From Streptomyces sp. NBC_00237 (lineage in GTDB: Bacteria; Actinomycetota; Actinomycetes; Streptomycetales; Streptomycetaceae): a DNA stretch of 64,000 bases. Made by a program: the position numbers and the translations under genes. This document shows, piece after piece, positions 27,663-38,112 of the stretch (position 1 is its first letter; each line of letters starts with the position of its first letter). The notes beneath the pieces were generated by a model. That model had not been told where the DNA came from and did no database searches. It worked only from the letters and a program-made list of their open reading frames with translations. The stretch is taken from contig NZ_JAPEMT010000002.1 in NCBI RefSeq assembly GCF_026342435.1, forward strand, positions 682,001 to 746,000. Direction: 5' to 3'.

Positions 27663-28325
27663 TCACGTGCGGGAGGCGGACGCCGCCAGGGCGTCCTTGA
27701 CCTCCTGGACCACGCGGGCCGCGTCCTGGGGGTCGTTCACGACGTCGGTGCAGCTCATGTCGATGACGAGGACGTCGCTGGCCGAGTAGTGCTTGTGCAC
27801 CCAGTCGTCGTAGCCGGACCACAGCGTCCGGTAGTACTCGACGAGGCCCTCGTCCTGTTCGAAATCGCGACCGCGCAGGCCGATCCGGTGCAGGACCGTC
27901 TCGAAGTCCGCCTTGAGGTAGACCATGAGGTCGGGGGCCTTGCGGTAGGGCAGTCCCTCGATCTCGCGCATCATCTCGTCGAGCAGGCCCTCGTACACCC
28001 GCATTTCGAGGGAGCTGATGCGGCCCAGGTCGTGGTTGACCTTGGCGAAGTACCAGTCCTCGTAGATGGAGCGGTCGAGGACGTTGTTGCTCTCCTTGTA
28101 CGCCTGCTTGATCGAGGCGAACCGGGTCTGGAGGAAGTAGAGCTGGAGGAGGAAGGGGTAGCGGTTGGCCTGAATCTCTTCGGGGGTCGCCGTGTAGAAG
28201 AGCGGGAGGATCGGGTTGTCGTCGACGCTCTCGTAGAAGACGTCGCTGCCCAGCTCCTTGGCGATCAGTTCGGCAACACTCGTCTTGCCGATTCCGATCA
28301 TGCCTCCGACGCAGATCACTGACAT
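27663..28325 (-). CDS. Deoxyadenosine/deoxycytidine kinase-like deoxynucleoside kinase
   Basis: This 220-residue P-loop kinase starts at ATG 28325 (GGAGAAGCGAGGA upstream). Walker A is GGMIGIGKTS near residue 7, the lid/DRS motif is LDRSIYED, and the pattern QLYFLQTRF and YLKADFETVLHRIGLRGRDFE is that of the dNK family (dCK/dGK/dAK), which phosphorylates deoxynucleosides to monophosphates. It is encoded alone, with a divergent MFS gene on the other side. Its link to the cluster is uncertain: it may be a salvage gene or a resistance-related paralogue. The 298 bases upstream hold the two divergent promoters. Confidence 0.85.
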   Translation of the reverse strand: MSVICVGGMIGIGKTSVAELIAKELGSDVFYESVDDNPILPLFYTATPEEIQANRYPFLLQLYFLQTRFASIKQAYKESNNVLDRSIYEDWYFAKVNHDLGRISSLEMRVYEGLLDEMMREIEGLPYRKAPDLMVYLKADFETVLHRIGLRGRDFEQDEGLVEYYRTLWSGYDDWVHKHYSASDVLVIDMSCTDVVNDPQDAARVVQEVKDALAASASRT

Positions 28326-28623
28326 TCCTCGCTTCTCCCTGGGGATCATCCTGTTGCTGGCCGGGTGGTTTCGGCACCTGCTGAGGCGTGCCGGTGGCCA
28401 CTCGATTCCCCAGGTCTCCGCTGCTGCGCACGGCGACGAGCCACTGCTCCGCGACCGCCATGAAGCATAGATGACGCCTCACCCTGCGCCGGCCAGAGCT
28501 CCGGCTGCCACAGGCCGGTGCCCATTCGGGCAATTTCGGGACACTGATCCGCTTTTACCGTATGGAAAATCAGCGTATTTCGGTCAGGGCTCTGCTGAAA
28601 AGAGCTCGCCGTAAACTTCTTTC

Positions 28624-29898
28624 ATGATCAAGGGGCGACTGGCACAACGAATGGCCCGCGTCGCGGGGGACAACACGTCGGAACGCGTGCTGATCGCGGC
28701 GAGTTTCGTGAACCGGATCGGCAACGGGCTTTTCAATGCGGCGTCCGCGCTCTACTTCACACTGGTGGTGGGCCTGCCCGCCGTGCAGGTGGGGGCGGCC
28801 CTCACCGTCGCCGGGTTGATCGGCCTGCTCGCGGGGATACCGGGAGGTCACCTGGCCGACCGCCGTGGGCCGCGCACGATCATGATGCTGGCCTTGTTGG
28901 TTCAGGCGGTGTCGATGTCCGCGCTCGTGTTCGTGGAGAGCTGGGGCGCCCTCACCGCCATCGCCACAGTCGACCAGCTGGCAGCGGCTGTCGGAGGGGC
29001 GGCGTGGGGGGCGCTCGTCGTCCGGGTCGGCACGGACCGGCCTGCGGCTTTCCGGGCGAAGCTGCGCACTTACGTCAATTTGGGCGTTGTCATGGGGACC
29101 ATTGGTTCCGGTATTGCGGTGACGGTGAATTCCCGCACCGCGTACACCGTGCTGATTCTCGGGAATGCCGCCAGCTTCGCGCTCTGTGCCCTGCTGCTCT
29201 TCCTGCTCCCGAATTACAAGCCGTTGCCGAAGCCGCAGCAGCAGCGTCGGTGGATCGCGCTCAGGGACCGGCCGTTCGTCGTCTTCACCGCCCTCTACGG
29301 CGCGATGGGGTTGCAATACACGACGGTGTCGCTGCTGTTGCCGATCTGGATCGCGCAGCACACGGACGCGCCACCCTGGACCGTGGCGACGGTCTTCGCC
29401 CTCAATTCGGGGTTCTGCGTCCTTCTCCAGACCAGGATCGGGTCCCGCATCGAGACGCCCCGGCAGGGCGGCAGGGCCTTCCGTACGGCTGGGCTGCTCT
29501 TCCTGGTCAGCTGCCCGTTGATGGCACTGGCCGCGTACACCCCGATGTGGGCGGCCGCGTGCCTGCTCGTCGTGGCGATCTTCATCCACAGCCTCGGCGA
29601 GATCTGGGAGTCCTCGGGCGGCTTCGCGCTCGGCTTCGGACTCGCCCCGGATCACGCCCAGGGCCAGTACCAGGGGCTGCTCGGCCTCGGCTTCAGCGCG
29701 GGACAGGCGTTGGCCCCTGCCGTGCTCACCACGGTCGTGCTCGGGCTCGGCACGCCGGGCTGGCTGCTCCTCGGCGCGTTCTTCGCCGTCGTGGGTGCCG
29801 CCGGTCCCGCGATCGAACAGTGGGGGGCGCGGACCCGGCCCACGGACGCGGCGTCGGCGACGCAGCCCCGTACCGAACACGACGGCGCACCCGCCTGA
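28624..29898 (+). CDS. MFS transporter, 12 transmembrane segments
   Basis: This 424-residue protein shows about twelve hydrophobic segments. It has the MFS signature GGHLADRRGPRTIMM between TM2 and TM3 and a Gly/Ala-rich TM11 (FSAGQALAPAVLT). No clear ribosome site precedes the ATG at 28624. It is the only plus-strand gene inside the polyketide part, transcribed away from the kinase. It may export a small molecule, but the placement at the edge does not prove a role in the cluster. Confidence 0.8.
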   Translation: MIKGRLAQRMARVAGDNTSERVLIAASFVNRIGNGLFNAASALYFTLVVGLPAVQVGAALTVAGLIGLLAGIPGGHLADRRGPRTIMMLALLVQAVSMSALVFVESWGALTAIATVDQLAAAVGGAAWGALVVRVGTDRPAAFRAKLRTYVNLGVVMGTIGSGIAVTVNSRTAYTVLILGNAASFALCALLLFLLPNYKPLPKPQQQRRWIALRDRPFVVFTALYGAMGLQYTTVSLLLPIWIAQHTDAPPWTVATVFALNSGFCVLLQTRIGSRIETPRQGGRAFRTAGLLFLVSCPLMALAAYTPMWAAACLLVVAIFIHSLGEIWESSGGFALGFGLAPDHAQGQYQGLLGLGFSAGQALAPAVLTTVVLGLGTPGWLLLGAFFAVVGAAGPAIEQWGARTRPTDAASATQPRTEHDGAPA

Positions 29899-29994
29899 CA
29901 CCCCCTCCGCTCCCGGATGCGGTCCCTGCGTACGAATCTGGGGGCCGTACCAAACAGTGACCATGGAAAAGGACCGAAGGGGCGGCGACGAACG

Positions 29995-30185
29995 CGCTCG
30001 GGCCTGTCCGGGGCGACGGCTCACCGCCAGTTCGCGGAGTGGAGCCGGTTGCGGGTGTGGGCGAGGCTCTACCGGCTGGTGCTGGACGAGCTCGGGGCGA
30101 GGGACGAGCTGGACCGGTCGCGGTGCGCGATCGACGCGGTGAACCTGCGGGCCCCGTCGGCGTCGTCCCGCCGAGCTCCACGCCA
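29995..30185 (+). pseudogene. Fragment of an IS5-family transposase
   Basis: The reading frame gives GATAHRQFAEWSRLRVWARL, then YRLVLDELGARDELDRSRCA and IDAVNLRAP. This corresponds to the middle of the common Streptomyces IS5 (DUF4096-containing) transposases. Both ends are absent and the frame runs into unrelated sequence, so this is a dead fragment in the gap between the MFS gene and korB. Confidence 0.7.
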
Positions 30186-30221
30186 TCCTCGGCATCGCCC
30201 GCCTGCACCACCTGAGACGGG

Positions 30222-31293
30222 TCAGCCGATGACGGTCCAGGTGTCCTTGCCCGCGAGGAGTGCTGCCAGGTCGCCTTTGCCGTCGCGTTCGATGGCGGTG
30301 TCGAGCTGGTCGGCCATGAGGGTGTCGTAGACCGGGCGTTCCACGGAGCGGAAGACGCCGATGGGGGTGTGGTGGAGGGTGTCGGGGTCGGCCAGGCGGG
30401 AGAGGGCGAAGGCGGTGGTCGGGGAGGTGGTGTGGGCGTCGTGGACGAGGATCTGCGACTGGTTCTCTTCCGTTACCGCGATTACTTTCAGGTCGCCGGT
30501 CTGGGTGTCCCGCACGACGCCCTTGGCGCCGTCCGCGCCGAAGCGGATCGGTTCGCCGTGCACAAGGCGGATGACGGCTTCTTCTGCCTGTTGTTTGTCC
30601 TTGAGGACTTCGAAGGCGCCGTCGTTGAAGATGTTGCAGTTCTGGTAGATCTCGACGAGGGCGGTGCCGGGGTGGTCGGCGGCCTGGCGCAGGACCTCGG
30701 TGAGGTGTTTGCGGTCGGAGTCGACGGTGCGGGCGACGAAGGAGGCTTCCGCGCCGATGGCCAGGGACACCGGGTTGAAGGGGGCGTCGAGGGAGCCCAT
30801 GGGGGTCGACTTGGTGATCTTCCCGACCTCGGAGGTGGGACTGTACTGGCCCTTGGTGAGTCCGTAGATCCGGTTGTTGAACAGCAGGATCTTCAGGTTC
30901 ACGTTGCGGCGCAGCGCGTGGATGAGGTGGTTGCCGCCGATGGACAGGGCGTCGCCGTCGCCGGTGACGACCCAGACGCTCAGGTCGCGTCGGGAGGAGG
31001 CGAGTCCGGTGGCGATGGCGGGGGCGCGGCCGTGGATGGAGTGCATCCCGTAGGTGTTCATGTAGTAGGGGAAGCGGGAGGAGCAGCCGATGCCGGAGAC
31101 GAAGACGATGTTCTCTTTCGCCAGGCCGAGTTCGGGCATGAAGCCCTGGACGGCGGCGAGGACGGCGTAGTCGCCGCAGCCGGGGCACCAGCGTACTTCC
31201 TGGTCGGACTTGAAGTCCTTCATGGTCTGCTGTGCTTCGGCGCGGGGGACCAGGGAGAGCAGGGGGTGGGGGTGGTCGCTCGTCGTGACCGTG

Positions 31294-31301
<8 letters not shown>
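30222..31301 (-). CDS. korB: 2-oxoacid:ferredoxin oxidoreductase beta subunit
   Basis: The protein has 359 residues. The cysteines WCPGCGDY and SGIGCSSRF bind an iron-sulfur cluster, and GDGDALSIGGNH with a following Asn (FNNRIYGLTKGQ) is the thiamine diphosphate/Mg site. This is the KorB-type subunit that, with KorA, oxidises 2-oxoglutarate or a related 2-oxoacid to the acyl-CoA and reduces ferredoxin. Its 5' end overlaps the 3' end of korA by 8 bases. The pair has the size of the housekeeping Streptomyces enzyme. Here it sits just beyond the terminator of the polyketide operon. Confidence 0.92.
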
Positions 31302-33153
<1,852 letters not shown>

Positions 33154-33382
33154 TGTTCTCCTCACCGCGACGATTCCCTTGGGCCGCCCGAGGTTTCGCA
33201 GCGACGGGAACCAGCCTGGGCGGAACCGGACCTCGGTTCAATACGCTTCGGGTCAGGCTTCGGTGAGATTCTTGCGGGCCGCTCAAAACGGGTGCGATCC
33301 GCGTCAGAAGCAGGTCACAAGCAGTAGGTCGCAAGCAGTACGTCACAAGCGGTGCGATGGCCGGCCCGCCACGGGCAGAGCA

Positions 33383-33430
33383 AGAAAAACGGCGAGGGCA
33401 CACCCGGCATGCCGGGTGTGCCCTCGCCGT
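33383..33430 (-). terminator. 42-bp perfect palindrome with T tail; end of the long minus-strand run
   Basis: The 21-bp arms 33389-33409 and 33410-33430 are exact reverse complements with no spacer. On the minus strand they are followed by a run of five T residues (complement of 33384-33388). It lies 13 bases after the stop of the sugar aminotransferase, so it ends that transcript and marks the functional border of the polyketide operon. Confidence 0.88.
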
Positions 33431-33442
33431 GTCGTGCAGGTG

Positions 33443-34606
33443 TCAGACGCGGGTTTCCGGGGCGGCCGTTTCCTCGCGGCGTGCCTCGATCGCCTTGCGC
33501 AGCGTGGTGGCGACGGTCAGGACGTCGGCGTCGGTGAGCCCGGGGTGGATCGGCAGGCAGAGGGTCTCCCCCGCCGCACGGTCGCTGCCGGGCAGGACGG
33601 CGTCGGAGCCGTAGGTGGCCACCTTGTGCAGCGGGGCGTACCGGAAGGTGGTGTAGATGTCGGCCGCGAGCAGGTCGGAGGCGACCTGGTCGCGGATGTC
33701 CGCACTCATCCGCACCCAGTAGAAGTAGTACGAGGACTCGTGCCCCGCCGGGAGTGCCGGTGGCAGCAACAGCCCGTCGACACCGGCCAGTTCGCGGTCG
33801 TACAGGTCCACGATCTGGCGGCGACGGGCGATGAACTCGTCGAGACGGCGCAGCTGTACCTGGCCGATGGCGGCGCTGAGGTCGTTCCCGATGACGCGGC
33901 GCCCGACCTCGGGAACCTCCAGCTCCCACCAGCGGTGCGAGACCTTGGCGTAGGCGAGCCCGGTGGCCTGCATCAGGCCGTGGTAGGCCAACCGCCTGGC
34001 CCGTCCGGCCTGTTCCGCGTCGCGGACGTAGAACATGCCGCCGTCGCCCGTGGTGAGGATCTTGGCAGCGTCGAAGCTCCACATGGCGAAGTCGCCGAAG
34101 GTGCCGACGGCCTTGCCGTCCACCCGGGACGCCGGGGAGCAGGCGGAGTCCTCGATCAGCTGGATGCCGAGCGCCCGGCAGCGTTCCGCGATCTCCACGA
34201 TGTGACCGGGGTAGCCGCCGTAGTGCAGTACGACGACGGCCTTGGTGCGCGGTGTGAGGGTCGCCTCGATGTCCTGCCAGGACGGGTTGAGGGTTTCCGG
34301 GGCGACGTCGCAGAAGACCGGGCGTCCACCGTTGGCCACGATGGCGTTGGCCGCGGCGAGGAAGCTGGTCGACGGCAGTACGACTTCGTCGCCCTCGGCC
34401 AGGTTCAGCATCTCCAGGGCGAGGAACAGGCCGGCCGTACCGGAGTTGAGGAAGAGCACCCGATCCGCCTCGACGCCCAGGTGCTCGGCGAACGCGGCTT
34501 CGAACGCCCGGGTGCGGGGGCCGTGTCCGAGCCATCTGCTCTCGAAGGTCTCGGCCACGGCGGCGAGTTCTTCCTCGCCCACTTGCGGCTGGAAGAGATT
34601 GATCAC
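33443..34606 (-). CDS. DegT/DnrJ/EryC1-family PLP sugar aminotransferase
   Basis: The protein has 387 residues from GTG 34606, with GGAG 8 bases upstream. The PLP-binding pattern is clear: NSGTAGLFLALE, the Asp in IEDSACSPAS and the Schiff-base Lys182 in SFDAAKILTTGDGG. Because the Lys is present, it is an aminotransferase rather than a dehydratase. It probably aminates a TDP-keto-deoxysugar, most likely at C-4 or C-3. It is the last gene of the polyketide run, after a glycosyltransferase and a transporter. No N-methyltransferase is visible in the window, so any amino sugar would be unmethylated unless one lies elsewhere. Confidence 0.85.
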   Translation of the reverse strand: MINLFQPQVGEEELAAVAETFESRWLGHGPRTRAFEAAFAEHLGVEADRVLFLNSGTAGLFLALEMLNLAEGDEVVLPSTSFLAAANAIVANGGRPVFCDVAPETLNPSWQDIEATLTPRTKAVVVLHYGGYPGHIVEIAERCRALGIQLIEDSACSPASRVDGKAVGTFGDFAMWSFDAAKILTTGDGGMFYVRDAEQAGRARRLAYHGLMQATGLAYAKVSHRWWELEVPEVGRRVIGNDLSAAIGQVQLRRLDEFIARRRQIVDLYDRELAGVDGLLLPPALPAGHESSYYFYWVRMSADIRDQVASDLLAADIYTTFRYAPLHKVATYGSDAVLPGSDRAAGETLCLPIHPGLTDADVLTVATTLRKAIEARREETAAPETRV

Positions 34607-34655
34607 GTCTGTCTCCTGGATGGTGGGTCGGGGGCGTCCGCTCGGTGGCGGACGG

Positions 34656-35807
34656 TCAGCCCCGGTTCCGGGCGGCGAGCTTCTCCAGTGGGCCGACCAG
34701 GTCGGCAGGCAGCGGCAGGCGGGCGATCTCCCGGGCCAGTTCCCGCGCCCGCTCGGTGTAGGTGGGGTCGGCGAGCAGTTCGGCGACGGCCGACGCGACC
34801 CGCTCGGGCGTGGCCTCGGCCGGGCTCAGTGTGAGTGCGGCACCGTAGTCGGCGATCCGCTGGGCGGGCGCCTCGAAGACCACGGCCTCGGGAATGATGA
34901 GCTGCGCCACACCCGCGTTGAGGGCGGTCAGCGTGGTGGCGCCGCCGGCGTGCTGGATGACCAGGTCACAGGTCGGGGCGAGCATGTCGAGGGGAATCCA
35001 GCCGGCCCGGACGCCGGGGATCGCCTTGCGCAGTTCGACCGCGAGATGCTCCGGGGCCGGCATGACGATCTCGACGTCCAGGGGTGCGATGTTCCGTGCC
35101 ACGGCCTGGAGGAACTCGAAGGTGTGCTCGCGTTCCTTGCTGGCGCGGCTTCCCGAGGTGACGCAGACCCGGCGCCGCTCGCCCTTGGTGAACATCCACG
35201 GCTCCAGCGCGCTCTGCACGTTGCCGGGGAGCCAGCGCATGAGCTGGCCCTCGATGGCGTGGGGCGAGGTGAGGCCGGGCGGGCAGAGCTCGATCCGCAG
35301 GTCGGGCTCGGGGAGCCGGTCGAGACCCAGGGCGTCCAGTTCCGGGCGCAGTTCGAGTTCCGCACCGCGGTCCTGGATGCGGGAGTCGTCGATGTCCCAC
35401 GCCTGGCGTACGTAGGGAACGTCCAGGTGGGCGGCGACCAGCGGGGCCACGTAGGACATGGACCCGCCGACGACCAGGTCAGGGGTCCAGCCCTTGGCGA
35501 GGTCGAGGAGGACGGGCAGCCAGTCGGCTCCCATCTGCGCGAACCAGCGGCCGGTGGAGAGCGCCTGGCCTTCCAGGTCGAGCGGTGTCTCTTCCTTGCG
35601 GTTCCCCTCGCGGTCGGTGGTGACGTAGTGCCAGATGTCGCGTGAGGTCACGGCGATGCCGGGGATGCCGGTGCCGGTGACCACCGGCATCATGTCCTCG
35701 GTCGAGGCCATCAGCACCTCGTGGCCGGCGCCGCGCAGCGCGTGGGCGAGCGGTACCAGCCCGAAGATCGTGGCGGCGCTGCCGCCGGGGAGGAACAGGA
35801 CCTTCAT
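34656..35807 (-). CDS. GT1-family glycosyltransferase
   Basis: This 383-residue protein has the GT-B fold of antibiotic glycosyltransferases: it starts MKVLFLPGGSAATIFGLVPL, with the usual N-terminal acceptor domain. The donor motif region is DLVIQHAGGATTLTALNAGV (HAGG at the nucleotide-sugar site). It should transfer a TDP-deoxysugar to the aglycone or to a growing saccharide. Its start overlaps the stop of the upstream MFS gene by 4 bases (ATGA). Together with the glycosyltransferase at 45052 it makes two in the window, so at least two sugar attachments, or an iterative one, are plausible. Confidence 0.88.
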   Translation of the reverse strand: MKVLFLPGGSAATIFGLVPLAHALRGAGHEVLMASTEDMMPVVTGTGIPGIAVTSRDIWHYVTTDREGNRKEETPLDLEGQALSTGRWFAQMGADWLPVLLDLAKGWTPDLVVGGSMSYVAPLVAAHLDVPYVRQAWDIDDSRIQDRGAELELRPELDALGLDRLPEPDLRIELCPPGLTSPHAIEGQLMRWLPGNVQSALEPWMFTKGERRRVCVTSGSRASKEREHTFEFLQAVARNIAPLDVEIVMPAPEHLAVELRKAIPGVRAGWIPLDMLAPTCDLVIQHAGGATTLTALNAGVAQLIIPEAVVFEAPAQRIADYGAALTLSPAEATPERVASAVAELLADPTYTERARELAREIARLPLPADLVGPLEKLAARNRG

Positions 35808-37051
35808 GACTTCTCCTCGGAAGGGACGGGGGAAGTGACGGGTTCAGGGGTGGTCTGCTCGGTGTCGACGCTCTGCGGCGGGGCGGGGTCCTTGATCCGG
35901 GCGATCAGCAGGACCAGGAGCATCAGCGCCGCGACACCGCCCGAGGCCAGGTATCCCGTCTGTACGGAGGTGCTGTCGATCACCGGGCCGAGAACGAGCG
36001 GGGAGGCGAACTGCCCGGCGAAGGAGGCGGTGCCGGACAGGGCGGTGGCCTGGCCGCGCAGGGAAGGCGGTGCGCTGTCGCCGATCAGTACCGTCACGGC
36101 CGGCATCAGGATGCCCATGCCCAGGCCGAACAGTCCGGCGCCCAGGACGATCAGTACGACGCTGCTGGACAGGCCGAGCAGGGCGAAGGCCAGTACCCAG
36201 GAGGCGGCGGTCAGCCGCAGCAGGACGCCGTACGCCATGGCGGCACGGAGTTTGGCGTACGCGAAGCCGATCAGGCTCATGGCGACCGACACGGTGGTGC
36301 CGACGAGGGCGACGAGGAACGGCTCCTTCACTCCGATCTCCGCGAGCCGGATGGGGAGGAACACGGCCAGGCCGTAGAGCAGCACCGAGCTGACGGCGAA
36401 CAGGGCGTAGAAGCCGAGCAGTGCGGGGCGTCGTCCGAGCAGCGGGAGGATGCGCTCCTTGGGGGCGCCCGACGTGCCGGTGGCGCGCGGTGTCGGCGGC
36501 AGCATCAGCAGTGCGGCCACGCCCAGCGGGACGCCGACGAAGTAGATCGCGAAGGTGGCGTGCCACGAGAAGCCGCCGATGGCTCCGGCCAGCAGGGGCC
36601 AGATGACGCCGCCGAGGCTGATGGCCGTGGAGCGCCAGCCCATGACCCGGTCGCGCTGCTCTCCCGTGTACAGCGACAGCAGGGCGACCGTGGTACCGGC
36701 GAAGACCGCTGCGGCACCGGCGCCGAAGGCGATGCGGGTGGCGATGAGCGCCGCGTAGGAGCTGGTGAACGCTCCGACGCCGCCGGCCACCCCGTACAGC
36801 AGCAGGCCCCAGGCCAGTGGGGTGCGTACGCCCCAGCGGTCGATCATCCAGCCGACGACCGGGCTGGCGATCGCGATGGAGAGTCCGTGCGTGGTGAGGA
36901 TCATGCCGGCGGCGGTGGCGCTGAGCCCGAGGTCGCCCCTGATGACCTCCAGCACCGGGGAGATGACGGCTCCCGCCATGACGGAGAGGGTCGACGCGAG
37001 CATGAGGATGGGGAGCACGCCGCTGCGGCCGGTGCTCGTCGATGCTTTCAT
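35804..37051 (-). CDS. MFS exporter, 12 transmembrane segments
   Basis: This 415-residue protein has twelve hydrophobic segments. The DHA1-type motif SPVVGWMIDRWGVRTPLAWG lies between TM2 and TM3 and there is a long basic cytoplasmic loop (PPTPRATGTSGAPKERILP) in the middle. The C-terminus is Pro/Glu/Ser/Thr-rich. It is coupled to the glycosyltransferase by an ATGA overlap, which suggests a role in export of the glycosylated product or self-resistance. Confidence 0.87.
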   Translation of the reverse strand: MKASTSTGRSGVLPILMLASTLSVMAGAVISPVLEVIRGDLGLSATAAGMILTTHGLSIAIASPVVGWMIDRWGVRTPLAWGLLLYGVAGGVGAFTSSYAALIATRIAFGAGAAAVFAGTTVALLSLYTGEQRDRVMGWRSTAISLGGVIWPLLAGAIGGFSWHATFAIYFVGVPLGVAALLMLPPTPRATGTSGAPKERILPLLGRRPALLGFYALFAVSSVLLYGLAVFLPIRLAEIGVKEPFLVALVGTTVSVAMSLIGFAYAKLRAAMAYGVLLRLTAASWVLAFALLGLSSSVVLIVLGAGLFGLGMGILMPAVTVLIGDSAPPSLRGQATALSGTASFAGQFASPLVLGPVIDSTSVQTGYLASGGVAALMLLVLLIARIKDPAPPQSVDTEQTTPEPVTSPVPSEEKS

Positions 37052-37155
37052 GGCGGGTACTCCCAGGTGGAACGGCGTGGGCAGGACCTACGGGTGTCGG
37101 CGCCGGGCCCCGGTGGGGTGGCCGGCGCCGGAAACTCGTACGGAACGGGGCGGCG

Positions 37156-37752
37156 TCAGCGCAGCTTGTACGTGCCCTTGGTGCGGGCCTCGCGCAGTGC
37201 GTCGGCCCACCAGGCGACCTGCTTCAGCAGGTTGACGGCGGCGTCCTCGCTGCCCGCGGGGCTGGCCGGTTGGCCGTCCTTCTCGAAGTCGCCCCAGGCG
37301 TTGTGGAAGCTGAGCATGTCCCGCACGGTGGTGGCGTGGACCTCGGCGAACACCTGGCGCAGGTGCTCGGCGGCGCGCAGGCCGCCGCCCATGCCGCCGT
37401 AGGAGACCAGGCCGACGGGCTTGAAGCTCCACTCCTCAAGGAACCAGTCGATGGCGTTCTTCAGGGCCGGGGAGACGGTGTGGTTGTACTCGGGTGTCAC
37501 CACGACGAAGGCGTCGGCCTCGTGGAGGCGCGCGGAGAGCCGGTCGGACACCGCCTTCGTCTCTCCTTCGGGCTCCACGCCGAAGGCCGGCATCTCCAGG
37601 GGCAGCGGGAAGTCGATCAGGTCGATGAGGTCGACGGTGAAGTCGCCGCTCTTCTTTGCCTGCTCGACAAACCAGTGGGCGACCGTCGGGCCGAATCGCC
37701 CGCCGCGTACGCTGCCGATGATCACGGCGAGCTTGATGGGGTTCTCCTGCAT
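37156..37752 (-). CDS. NADPH-dependent FMN reductase
   Basis: This 198-residue flavodoxin-fold reductase starts at ATG 37752 with GGAAG upstream. Its features are the phosphate loop IGSVRGGRFGPTVA, the TPEYNHTVSPALKNAIDWF segment typical of the family, and SYGGMGGGLRAAEHLRQV. It should supply reduced flavin (FMNH2) to a partner monooxygenase. The partner is not obvious; the questin-oxidase-like protein next to it or an oxygenase outside the window are candidates. Confidence 0.88.
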   Translation of the reverse strand: MQENPIKLAVIIGSVRGGRFGPTVAHWFVEQAKKSGDFTVDLIDLIDFPLPLEMPAFGVEPEGETKAVSDRLSARLHEADAFVVVTPEYNHTVSPALKNAIDWFLEEWSFKPVGLVSYGGMGGGLRAAEHLRQVFAEVHATTVRDMLSFHNAWGDFEKDGQPASPAGSEDAAVNLLKQVAWWADALREARTKGTYKLR

Positions 37753-38112
37753 GGTGAATTCTTCCAATCCTTGTAGCGTCCTGCGTGACCGAGGCCGATG
37801 CGTTCCGGCCCGGCGGGTAAAGCCACGGGGATTCAACTGCTTTTTATTTCGCGCTCTTTGTCCGCGCGCGTGCGGAGGGTGTTTCTCCGGCACACAATGA
37901 ATGTCGGTCAGGCGGTCCTCGGCATCCGGGACTCCCCACTTCAGCCGAGACCAAGAACAGCTTCTTCGACGGGGAATCCGACTTCAAGGGAGTGGAGTTC
38001 ATATTCCTGTGTGTTTCTACAGACCCCTGTCGTCATGTCAGGGGAATGTGTGATCCAGGTCAACGGAGTGTCTGCCGGGGGGTGTTGTCCGCGCGTCGAC
38101 CGGTCGGCCGGG
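37753..38112. other. Gap between FMN reductase and questin-oxidase-like gene; possible promoter region
   Basis: No gene is recognised. This stretch is more AT-rich than its surroundings (several TTT and AAT runs between 37840 and 38040). That makes it a good candidate for a promoter of the reductase-transporter-glycosyltransferase-aminotransferase group. Confidence 0.4.

Noticed and set aside
28570..31188. An 872-residue minus-strand frame spanning the MFS gene and korB
   Set aside because: Its translation is Arg/Pro/His low-complexity, and it crosses two well-supported genes in other frames.
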